The notes beneath the pieces are model-generated. The model was not told where the DNA came from. It did no database searches and saw only the letters and a program-made list of their open reading frames with translations. A stretch of DNA of 64,000 bases from JAWKRB01 sp041389885. Its GTDB lineage: Bacteria; Myxococcota_A; Polyangia; Polyangiales; Ga0077539. This document shows positions 56,927 through 64,000 of this stretch, in pieces (position 1 is the stretch's first letter; every line of letters starts with the position of its first letter). The stretch is taken from contig JAWKRB010000017.1 in assembly GCA_041389885.1 (NCBI GenBank), positions 62,001 to 126,000 of the forward strand, written 5' to 3'. The position numbers were made by a program, and so were the translations under genes.

Positions 56927-57946
56927 GTGACGGCGAGCGCGCTCCAACTCCCCCGAGCTTCTACCGAGCTCTGCGCGGCGGTCTCTGCGGCCGAAGACGC
57001 CGCGGTCTCGGTCGAGCGGGCGACGCCCCTGGCCGGCGGCGCGTCGATGGAGACATGGTCCATCGACCTGCGCGTGGGCGACCGGGTCGAGGCGCTGGTG
57101 CTGCGCCGCGACATGGGCGCGAACATGCACCTCGAGGCCCTCACGCGGTCGCAGGAGTTCGCCGTGCTCCAGGCCGCCGTCGCGCACGGCGTCGACGCCC
57201 CCGCGCCGCGCTGGCTCCACGCGCCCCCGCAGGGGCGCCATTGGTTCGTCATGGAGCGCCGCGAGGGCGAGGGCGTGGGCCGCAGGGTGCTGCGCCTCCC
57301 CGAGCTCGCGCAGGCGCGGCTGGGCCTCGCGCGCGAGATGGGCGCCCAACTCGCGAAGATCCACGCCATCCCCACCGGTCCCCTCGTCGACGTGCTGCCC
57401 GGCCCCGGGAGCCTCAGCCCCGCGGCGCGCGCGCTCGCGCAGACCCGCGCGGCCATCGCCACGCTCCCGGTGCGCGACCCGCTCTGGGCCTACGCCCTGC
57501 GCTGGCTCGCCGAGCGCGAGCCCCCGCGCCCGCGCGCGCTCACCGTGGTCCACGGAGACTTTCGGGTCGGCAACCTCCTGGTGAGCCCCGCGGGGCTCAA
57601 CGGCGTCCTCGACTGGGAATTCGCGCACCTCGGCGACCCCCACGAAGACCTCGCCTGGCCCATGGCGCGCGACTGGCGCTTCGAGCGCGACGACCTGCGC
57701 GTCGGCGGCGTCGGTCAGCCCGAAGACCTCTTCGCGGGCTACGCCGACGCCGGCGGCGGCCCCGTCGACCCCGCCGCCGTCACCTGGTGGGAGGTCTGCG
57801 GCAACCTCCGCTGGGCCGTGATCTGCCACACCCAGGCCGCCCGCCACCTCTCGGGCGCAGACCCCAGCGTCGAGCTCGCGAGCCTCGGGCGAAAGAGCGC
57901 CGAGGTGGCCTGGGAGGTCCTTCACCTGATCCAGGGAGCACGATGA
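56927..57946 (+). CDS. Aminoglycoside phosphotransferase (APH)-fold kinase
   Basis: 339 residues from the GTG at 56927. LAGGASMETWS (nucleotide loop), LRRD, HWFVMERREGEG, VVHGDFRVGNLL (catalytic loop, Asp in HGD) and VLDWEFAHLGDPHEDLAW (metal-binding DW-E). This branch lies with acyl-CoA dehydrogenase (ACAD10/11-like) genes in other bacteria and phosphorylates hydroxy-acyl-CoA or other small molecules, not necessarily antibiotics. Its stop overlaps the DUF6285 start by four bases (ATGA). Confidence 0.88.
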   Translation: MTASALQLPRASTELCAAVSAAEDAAVSVERATPLAGGASMETWSIDLRVGDRVEALVLRRDMGANMHLEALTRSQEFAVLQAAVAHGVDAPAPRWLHAPPQGRHWFVMERREGEGVGRRVLRLPELAQARLGLAREMGAQLAKIHAIPTGPLVDVLPGPGSLSPAARALAQTRAAIATLPVRDPLWAYALRWLAEREPPRPRALTVVHGDFRVGNLLVSPAGLNGVLDWEFAHLGDPHEDLAWPMARDWRFERDDLRVGGVGQPEDLFAGYADAGGGPVDPAAVTWWEVCGNLRWAVICHTQAARHLSGADPSVELASLGRKSAEVAWEVLHLIQGAR

Positions 57947-58320
57947 CCCCGCCCGACCCCTCCCTCGCCCACCCCACCGCCCTCGAGCTGATCGACGCCG
58001 TGCGCGAGCACCTCGCGTCCAAGGTGCTCCCCGCGATCTCCGACCCCCGGCTGCGCTTTCAGACCCTCGTCGCGACGCACGTGCTCGGCGTGGTCGTGCG
58101 CGAGGGATCCCTCGATCGTTCGATGTCCAACGACCTCGAGGTCGCGCGGGCAGCGCTGGGAGATTTCCCCACCGACGACGCGCTCTACGAGGCCATCGAG
58201 GCGGGGCGCTTCGACGACGTCGCCGACCGCGCGGCGCTGCACGCCTACCTCGCCCAGCGCGTAGGCTACGCCCTGCAGTCGTGGAACCCGGCGTTTCTCT
58301 GGCGCGTCTCGAGCGAGTGA
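57943..58320 (+). CDS. DUF6285 protein
   Basis: 125 residues. ALELIDAVREHLASKVLPAI, RFQTLVATHVLGVVVRE and LHAYLAQRVGYALQSWNPAFL match the small helical family DUF6285, which almost always sits beside an APH-fold kinase as here. No catalytic residues; probably a partner or stabiliser of the kinase. Confidence 0.82.
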   Translation: MTPPDPSLAHPTALELIDAVREHLASKVLPAISDPRLRFQTLVATHVLGVVVREGSLDRSMSNDLEVARAALGDFPTDDALYEAIEAGRFDDVADRAALHAYLAQRVGYALQSWNPAFLWRVSSE

Positions 58321-58327
58321 GGGCGCG

Positions 58328-59779
58328 CTACAGCGACAGCCCCGCCACGGCGCCGCCCTGCACCGGCGCGACGAAGGCCCGCGGGTGAAGGCCCGTCTCC
58401 CCGTCGCGCTCGCGGTTCATCCGTCGCTCTTCGGGTGAGGGTCGGCCGAGCACGTAGCCCAGCGCCATGCCCCCGGCGAGGCCCACGAGCGAGCCGACGA
58501 AGGGCATCGTCTCGGTGTCGCGGCTGTTCGCGGCGAGGCTCCCGAGGAGCACGCCCACGCTGGCGCCGGTGAGGGCGCCGAGGTCCATCCAGCGCGACTG
58601 CGCGGCGGTGGGCTCGATGAGCTTCGAGAAGATCAGCCCCGTGGCGACGCCGAGGCCCTCGCCCACGAGGATCCCCGCGGCGGGAAAGCGCGACGAGCGT
58701 CGGGCCGAGAGGCGCACCACGCTCTCGACCATCGCGCCCGCGTAGGCGCCCCAGAAGCCCGTGCTGAACGTAAAGCTCACGCTGCCGGGCCGCGCGTCGG
58801 TGGCGGCGGCGAGGCCCGCGCCGAGGATCATCCCCGCGGTGGAGCTGAGGAACAGCGTGTGCGAGCCGAGGTTCACCTCGTCGCGGTCGAACGAGAGGTT
58901 CGCCGCGCCCACGATGCCGATGCCCGCGGTGAGGCCGAGCCACATGCCGGCCTGCACCGCCAGCGCCCGCCCGCGACGCACCTCGGCGGAGTGGTCGATG
59001 ACGAACGCCGCGGCCACGCCAGCGCCGATGCCCAGGAGCGGGAACAGCACCGTGTGCGCCCCCGCGTCGGCGCGCACCGCCGAGGTCGCGAGGTAGAGCC
59101 CGAAGGACCCGCCCCAGAGCACGGCGGTGCTGTAGAGCGCGACGGTCTCGACCCCTGACATGCCCTGCGTGGGGCGGAGACGCAGCTCAGGGTCGCGCAA
59201 GAACACCCTCGAGGGCGCGGGCGCCTGCAGCGCGCCGCCCAAGAAGGGCGAGGGCATGGGGCGCGCGCGAAAGGGCGACGCGGGGGCCGGCGGCCGCCGC
59301 GCCTCGAGGCCGCTCGTCACCCGCAGCAGCAGGGTGATGGGGTGGGTGGGAGCGAGGGTGGCCCCCGCGGCGCCCGCGTCGAGCTCGGCGCGCGCCGCCG
59401 GGAGGTTGCCCGCGGCGATCGCGCGCACCGCGCGGTCGAGGGCGCAGCGGAGCGTGCCCGGCGCCTCAGGCGGACATCGCTCCGGGAGCTGCGCCGCGCC
59501 GCCGGGGACCGCGAGCGCCGAGGCGAGCCGCAGGAGCACCGCGTGAGGGTCCTCGCCGTCGAGGGCCACCCCCGCCTGACTCGCCGCCAGCGAGAGCGCG
59601 GCCGCGGCCCGAGCGGGCTGGGCCCCGACGACGTCGCGCACGGCGCGCTCCAGCACGAGACGCGCGGGGTCGGGCTGAGGCTCCAGGTACGCGTCGTCGA
59701 TGTCGGGCTGGGACTGCGCCCCCGCGGGAAAGGCGAAGAGCGCCGCTGCGAGGCCGAGGGTGATGCGCGAGGTCGTCAC
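58328..59779 (-). CDS. Exported multi-span membrane protein
   Basis: 483 residues. Signal peptide ending FPAGAQS (about 22), a helical domain (about 40-160), then eight or so Gly/Ala-rich hydrophobic stretches from 210 to 460 (TAVLWGGSFGLYLATSAV, LFPLLGIGAGVAAAFVI, SLVGLAGGMALGYVLG). The glycine-heavy segments occur in Myxococcota outer-membrane or inner-membrane proteins of unknown role. Nothing identifies a function. Convergent with the DUF6285 gene. Confidence 0.62.
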   Translation of the reverse strand: MTTSRITLGLAAALFAFPAGAQSQPDIDDAYLEPQPDPARLVLERAVRDVVGAQPARAAAALSLAASQAGVALDGEDPHAVLLRLASALAVPGGAAQLPERCPPEAPGTLRCALDRAVRAIAAGNLPAARAELDAGAAGATLAPTHPITLLLRVTSGLEARRPPAPASPFRARPMPSPFLGGALQAPAPSRVFLRDPELRLRPTQGMSGVETVALYSTAVLWGGSFGLYLATSAVRADAGAHTVLFPLLGIGAGVAAAFVIDHSAEVRRGRALAVQAGMWLGLTAGIGIVGAANLSFDRDEVNLGSHTLFLSSTAGMILGAGLAAATDARPGSVSFTFSTGFWGAYAGAMVESVVRLSARRSSRFPAAGILVGEGLGVATGLIFSKLIEPTAAQSRWMDLGALTGASVGVLLGSLAANSRDTETMPFVGSLVGLAGGMALGYVLGRPSPEERRMNRERDGETGLHPRAFVAPVQGGAVAGLSL

Positions 59780-59840
59780 GGCGCGGCATTGTCGGGCCGC
59801 GCGAGGCGGCGTGTAAAGCCTCGGCCGCGGAGCGTCGCGG

Positions 59841-61067
59841 TCAGTCGGTCGAGCGGCCGCGGAAGGCGATCTGGAGCACCTGCCGCGCCACCGTGGGGGC
59901 CTTCACGCGCCAGAGCGGGTCGTTGCCCACCAGCACCGCGAAGGAGAGCCTACGCCCCCGCCCCTCGGCGTTGCCGACGAACCACGTCCACGCGCGAAAC
60001 GGCTGCGCGGCGGTGAGCGTGCCGGTCTTGCCGCCCACGGTGATGTCGCTGAGAAACGGCCGCCGCGCGAGGTCATGAAACGACGCGAAGGCCGTGCCCT
60101 CGCTCACCGAGCGAAGCATCGCGCGCTGGATCGACGACGCCACCGCCGGCGTGGTCGCCCGGCGCCAGGGCTGCGCCGCTCCCCTCGCCACCACGGCCCC
60201 GCCGGGGCCGCGCACCGACTCGACCAGCCACGGGCGCGCCATGGCCCCGCCGGCGGCGACGCCCTGCGCGAGCAGCGCGCCGTGGATCGGCGAGAGGTGC
60301 GAGTTCCAGAACCCCGCCGCGGTGCGCGCGAAGCCCAGGGTGTCGGTGGGGACGTTCACGTCGCTGACCCCGACGCCGACGTCGAAGGGCACCGCCTCGC
60401 CGAAGCCCCAGCGGTGCGCGGTCTCGAGCTCCTGCGCGGGGGTCAGCAGCTCCAGGGCGCGGCGGCCGAAGACCGTGTTGATCGAGCGCGCGAAGGCCTC
60501 GGGCAGGGTCGAGCACTCGCGGTCTCGCCGGGGGTTCGACACCAGGTCCCGCTCCCGCAGCGCGTGAAACCCGCCGGACCAGCAGGTCGTCGCCGTCTCA
60601 GAGAACCCGCGCTCGTAGAGCGCCGTCGCCGTCACGATCTTGAACACCGACGCCGCGGGCGCGACGGCCTGCCGCGCGAGGTCGCCCAGGGCGCCGCGCG
60701 AGGCCCAGACGAGCACCCGCGCCGTGTCGCTGTCGAGCACCACCACGCTCGCCACGGGGATCGCGTGGCGGGCCAGCAGCGCCTGCGTCGCCCGCTGCCA
60801 CGCGGGCTCGAGGGTGAGCAGCGCCTGCTGCCCCTCGGGGAGCTCGACGACGTAGCGACCGTCGGCCCTGGGGTGGGCGCGGCTGGGGTCGAAGCCCGGC
60901 ACCGCGCCGTGAATCGCCGCGGGCCCCGAGGGGGTCTGCGCGCGCGCGGGCGAGCTCACCGCCGACCGTGGGGCGCGAGCGTCTGCGGAGCCCCGTCGCG
61001 TGACGATGGGCGCGGTGAGGGCCGCGACGCCGAGCGCGACGGCCCATCCCTGGCGAACCGTGATCAT
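59841..61067 (-). CDS. Penicillin-binding protein transpeptidase
   Basis: 408 residues from the ATG at 61067, giving one N-terminal span (7-22). The three active-site motifs are SVFK (140-143), SIN (195-197) and KTG (347-349), so it should form or cut peptide cross-links in the cell wall. It lacks the PASTA and dimerisation domains of large PBPs and resembles PbpA/FtsI-like class B or beta-lactamase-inducing sensors. Divergent from the FHA-GGDEF gene. Confidence 0.87.
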   Translation of the reverse strand: MITVRQGWAVALGVAALTAPIVTRRGSADARAPRSAVSSPARAQTPSGPAAIHGAVPGFDPSRAHPRADGRYVVELPEGQQALLTLEPAWQRATQALLARHAIPVASVVVLDSDTARVLVWASRGALGDLARQAVAPAASVFKIVTATALYERGFSETATTCWSGGFHALRERDLVSNPRRDRECSTLPEAFARSINTVFGRRALELLTPAQELETAHRWGFGEAVPFDVGVGVSDVNVPTDTLGFARTAAGFWNSHLSPIHGALLAQGVAAGGAMARPWLVESVRGPGGAVVARGAAQPWRRATTPAVASSIQRAMLRSVSEGTAFASFHDLARRPFLSDITVGGKTGTLTAAQPFRAWTWFVGNAEGRGRRLSFAVLVGNDPLWRVKAPTVARQVLQIAFRGRSTD

Positions 61068-61155
61068 CGACGCGGCGATATCGCACGGTATGACAACGGT
61101 CAAAGTTGTTGCATACGCGGCCGCGGCGAAGGTCCTGGCGTAAGATGGCGAGATC

Positions 61156-62079
61156 GTGTCCCTGGTCGACGAGCGCAAGACGAGCCCCTACCGGGCGCTG
61201 GGCCCATCGTCCGCGACAGAGCGGCCGACCGACGCGCAGCAGGCCTGCCTGGTGGTGCTGTACGGCGAGTCGATCGGTCGGCGCATCCCCCTCGGGCGCG
61301 ACGCCCTCACCATCGGCCGCGCGCCCTCGAACGAGCTGATGCTCGAAGAGGAGTCGGTCTCGCGGCGGCACTGCGAGGTGCAGGCGGTCTTCGACGGCCA
61401 CGAGGCGCCGCAGTCGTGGAGGGTGCTCGACCTCGAGAGCACCAACGGCACCTTCGTGAACGACGCCCCCGTCGAGGCCCACGCGCTCCGCCACGGGGAC
61501 CAGCTCCAGGTCGGTCGTACGATCATGAAGTTCCTCGTGAGCGGGCACATCGAGTCGGCCTACCACGAGGAGATCTACCGCCTGGTCACCACCGACGGCC
61601 TCACGGGCCTGGCCAACCGCAGGGCCTTCGAAGACGCCCTGGGGCGCGAGTACTCCCGCGCTTCGCGCTACGGCCGCCCCATGAGCGTGCTGATGATCGA
61701 CGTCGACCACTTCAAGCGCGTCAACGACCTCCACGGCCACCTCGCGGGCGACACCGCGCTGCGCCACATCGGCGCGATCCTCCGCGGGAGCATTCGCCGA
61801 GACGACCTCGCCGGCCGCGTGGGAGGCGAGGAGTTCGCGGTGCTGCTCCCAGAGATCGAGCACTTCGACGCGCTGCACGTGGCCGAGAAGCTGCGCGCCT
61901 GCGTCGCGGCCCGGCGCATCGTGTACGAGGGCGTCGCCATCGAGCTCACCCTCTCGGTCGGCGTCGCCACCCGCGGCGAGCGCGACCGGCACCCCGAGGA
62001 CCTCATGCGCCGCGCCGACGAGGGCCTCTACGCCGCCAAGCGCTCCGGGCGAGACCGGGTGATGGGGTCTCCGGGCTGA
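61156..62079 (+). CDS. FHA-GGDEF diguanylate cyclase
   Basis: 307 residues from a GTG. FHA domain (about 32-125) with IGRAPSNELML, SVSRRHCEV and STNGTFVND, which binds phosphothreonine, then a GGDEF domain with GGEEF (223-227) and an RxxD inhibition site exactly five residues before it (214-217). It therefore makes c-di-GMP and should be feedback-inhibited. The FHA domain probably ties it to a Ser/Thr kinase such as the one at 54148. The TGA overlaps the next ATG by one base (TGATG). Confidence 0.93.
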   Translation: MSLVDERKTSPYRALGPSSATERPTDAQQACLVVLYGESIGRRIPLGRDALTIGRAPSNELMLEEESVSRRHCEVQAVFDGHEAPQSWRVLDLESTNGTFVNDAPVEAHALRHGDQLQVGRTIMKFLVSGHIESAYHEEIYRLVTTDGLTGLANRRAFEDALGREYSRASRYGRPMSVLMIDVDHFKRVNDLHGHLAGDTALRHIGAILRGSIRRDDLAGRVGGEEFAVLLPEIEHFDALHVAEKLRACVAARRIVYEGVAIELTLSVGVATRGERDRHPEDLMRRADEGLYAAKRSGRDRVMGSPG

Positions 62080-63782
62080 TGCGCGCCGCGAGGGCCTGGC
62101 TCGAGCGCTGGCGCTTCGAGGTCGGCGTCGGCGCGGCGACCGCGGTCGCGCTGATGATCGTTGGATATCGAACGGCCGGCGACGTCGACGAGGGCTTCTA
62201 CCTCCTCGCGGGCGAGCTCGTGGCCCGCGGCCGGCTCCCGTACCGCGATTTCTTCTACCCCCAGGCGCCCTACCTCCCCTTTCTCATCGCGCCGCTGAAG
62301 CTCCTCGGGCCCACGTTCACCAGCGCCCGCATGGTCTTCGCCGCCATCGGCGGCGCCACCGGCGGGGTCGTCGCCGCGATCGTTCGAAGGGAAACAAACT
62401 CCCGAACGATCGCCCTCGCCTCCACCGCGCTCTTCGCCCTCAACGAGGTCACCTGGCAGTGGGCGCCGAGCGTGCGGCCCTACGCGCCGGCGTCGCTGCT
62501 GGCCGTGCTCGCGGTGTGGCTCTTGGGAGGCGCCGAGGCCCCACGGCTCCGCGGGGCGTTTCTCGCCGGGCTGCTCACGGGCGTCGCGGCGGGGATGCGG
62601 CTGCTGCTGCTCCCGCTGGTGGTGGCCTCGGTCGCCGGGGCCTGGCTCCGCGACGCGCCCTACGCCCGGCTCCGGGCGCTGGCCCTGCTGCTGCTGCTCC
62701 GGGTGTTCCTCTGGGCGCCCTACGGCGCGCAGAGCCGCCTCGCGAAATGGACCATCCCCCTGTGCCTCTGCGTCGTCGCCGTGGGCCCCCGCCTCGGCGC
62801 GCGGGCGGCGCGAGGCCTCGCCGCGAGCGCGGGCGCGGCGGCCGCGGCCCTCCCCGCCTACGCGATCTATCGCCTTGCGCCGCAGGGATTTCTCTTCGGC
62901 AACCTCGCCTTTCACGCCGCGCGCATCCCCGGCGTGCGCCCCGACGACCCCGGCGCCCTGACGCCCCGCGGGTTCAGCGCGGCGTCGATGTTCGGCCTCG
63001 CCCCGGTGCAGCAGATCTCGGCCCTGGGGGTCGAGGTCGCGCTGCTCTCGCTCTTCGCGCTGGTGGGGGTCACCGCGGGTCGCCCGCGGGTCACCGTCAC
63101 CCTGCTCCTGGCGGCCGCGGGGGTGGCGCTCGCGGCGGTGGTGCCGACGCCGATGCACGAGCACTACCTCACGCCGATGATCCCGCTGCTGGCGGCGCTC
63201 GCGGGGGTCGGGCTGGGCGCGGTGTCGAGCGCGATGCGCGGCGCCGACCGGACGCAGCGCTACGCCCTGCCCGCCGCCCTCGTCGCGCTCACCCTCGCGC
63301 TGGGCCAGGGGAGCTTTCGGCAGAAATGGGTGCACGGCGCCTTCGGGCTCGTGGGCGAGTTTCGTATCTCGCACTTTCGGCCGCGGCTCCTCGACGCGAG
63401 CGCGGCGTGGACGCGCTGGGTCTCCGACCGCCACCCCGGTCCGGTGCTCGCGCTCTGGCCGGGCTCGGCGGTGGGGGTCGCCGACCGGCTGCTCCGCGGC
63501 ACCGAGAACCACTTCGCCCGCGCGGCGCCCATTCCCTCGGGGGACCTCGACGTCGCCGAGCGGCTGCGGGTGGTCACGGGCGTGGGGATGCGCGCGCTGG
63601 TGCAGAACCGCGTGCCCGCGGTGGTGACCTTCGACCGCGAGGCCGAGCACGAGGGCGCCGACGCGTTTCGCGCGCTGCTGCTGCGCTGCGGCTACCGCCC
63701 CAGGGGCGGCGTGGCGAACGTCTCGGTGGTCTACGCGCGGGTCGAGGCGCCCGAGGCCGACTGCCTCCCCCGCGCGCGCTGA
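62079..63782 (+). CDS. GT-C-like (GT39/GT87) membrane glycosyltransferase
   Basis: 567 residues. DEGFYLLAGELVARGRLPYRDFFYPQAP after the first span is the extracytoplasmic loop of GT-C enzymes, with DE in place of the usual DD/DE catalytic pair. About eleven spans up to 430, then a soluble end (RHPGPVLALWPGS, NRVPAVVTFDRE). A polyprenyl-sugar donor and a surface glycan or protein acceptor are likely. Translated together with the diguanylate cyclase, so a link to c-di-GMP control of surface polysaccharide is possible. Confidence 0.8.
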   Translation: MRAARAWLERWRFEVGVGAATAVALMIVGYRTAGDVDEGFYLLAGELVARGRLPYRDFFYPQAPYLPFLIAPLKLLGPTFTSARMVFAAIGGATGGVVAAIVRRETNSRTIALASTALFALNEVTWQWAPSVRPYAPASLLAVLAVWLLGGAEAPRLRGAFLAGLLTGVAAGMRLLLLPLVVASVAGAWLRDAPYARLRALALLLLLRVFLWAPYGAQSRLAKWTIPLCLCVVAVGPRLGARAARGLAASAGAAAAALPAYAIYRLAPQGFLFGNLAFHAARIPGVRPDDPGALTPRGFSAASMFGLAPVQQISALGVEVALLSLFALVGVTAGRPRVTVTLLLAAAGVALAAVVPTPMHEHYLTPMIPLLAALAGVGLGAVSSAMRGADRTQRYALPAALVALTLALGQGSFRQKWVHGAFGLVGEFRISHFRPRLLDASAAWTRWVSDRHPGPVLALWPGSAVGVADRLLRGTENHFARAAPIPSGDLDVAERLRVVTGVGMRALVQNRVPAVVTFDREAEHEGADAFRALLLRCGYRPRGGVANVSVVYARVEAPEADCLPRAR

Positions 63783-64000
63783 TCAGCCGGGGATCCCGAT
63801 GCCCGCGCCCACCGCGGGGACCACGATGAACACCGGGCGCGTGTCGACCACGGTGCCCCCGCGGCCGAGCACCTCGATCGTCGCGCGAAAGAGCCGCGCG
63901 GTCGAGGCGCCCTCGGCGAAGTCGTTGAAGAACTCCACGCGAAAGGTCACCCGGGTGCTGGGAGACACGCTGTAGAACGTCGTCTCGTCGCGTCGCTCGT
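63783..64000 (-). CDS. C-terminal part of a protein of unknown function, runs off the window
   Basis: At least 72 residues ending in a stop at 63783. Reads DETTFYSVSPSTRVTFRVEF, NDFAEGASTARLFRATIEV and RPVFIVVPAVG: a strand-rich end such as that of large surface proteins. No start is visible in the window. Confidence 0.5.
   Translation of the reverse strand, partial: ERRDETTFYSVSPSTRVTFRVEFFNDFAEGASTARLFRATIEVLGRGGTVVDTRPVFIVVPAVGAGIGIPG

Noticed and set aside
61085..61115. Inverted GTATG...CATAC sequence as an operator between PBP and GGDEF genes
   Set aside because: The arms are interrupted and uneven; too weak to claim.

Overview
The window is about 64 kb of very GC-rich DNA (coding frames show strong third-position G/C, frequent GTG and TTG starts) and reads as a chromosome segment of a predatory or social deltaproteobacterium, most likely a Myxococcota of the Polyangia type (Sandaracinus-like). 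The reasons are the density of Ser/Thr kinases and one-component regulators, about fifteen lipoproteins whose lipobox is followed by long Asp/Pro/Ala/Gly linkers, a Cys-rich protein built of twelve CGACG repeats, RCC1-type and OmpA-type surface proteins, and long accessory intergenic repeats. No rRNA, convincing tRNA or CRISPR array was found.

Layout. 1-11.4 kb: the end of a RecB/Cas4-like Fe-S nuclease, a triple-domain DsbA-like secreted protein divergent from a sirtuin, the Cys-rich lipoprotein, a DUF2079 membrane protein overlapping an orphan beta-class DNA methyltransferase, an SGNH-fold protein and a lipoprotein. 11.4-18 kb: a remnant of an F420-reductase-like gene, a flavin monooxygenase divergent from an aldonolactone-oxidase-like flavoenzyme, a NarL-type two-component pair, and a cysteine-free thioredoxin-fold protein; the two plus-strand promoters flanking the two-component genes share a composite motif. 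18-24 kb: a MarR regulator with a perfect 22-bp palindrome in front of it and a c-heme lipoprotein; a di-heme lipoprotein; and an operon COG0523 GTPase - zinc-free L33 - DUF1826 that has the makings of a zinc-starvation (Zur-type) operon, divergent from a metallo-beta-lactamase-fold enzyme across an AT-rich control region.

24-32.2 kb: phospholipase-D-like lipoprotein, a decayed segment with broken genes, a beta-propeller protein, a DUF4344 metallopeptidase, a DUF3365 heme lipoprotein, a Cys-rich lipoprotein and a frameshifted gene. 32.4-34.3 kb is a mobile/repeat island: an 860-bp imperfect inverted repeat with hairpins at its centre, an IS5-family (IS427-like) element with a -1 slippery site, and a 165-bp MITE-like element, all meeting at CTAG tetranucleotides. 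34.3-45.4 kb: hemerythrin-like protein, a 14-repeat RCC1 lipoprotein, a zinc-ribbon membrane protein, a giant kinase-ATPase-TPR-GAF-sigma54 activator (two frameshifts) and two tandem paralogous lipoproteins.

46-64 kb: Sel1-repeat protein overlapping a Nudix hydrolase, a BtuF-like binding lipoprotein, the conserved yceD-rpmF-fabD-fabG cluster, a DTW-domain protein, a TPR lipoprotein plus OmpA-family pair, a second Ser/Thr kinase, a frameshifted membrane gene, an APH-type kinase with DUF6285, a multi-span exported protein, a penicillin-binding transpeptidase, an FHA-GGDEF diguanylate cyclase coupled to a GT-C-like membrane protein, and a truncated gene at the edge. Several otherwise good genes carry single-base indels; whether this is decay or sequence error is the main uncertainty about the window.
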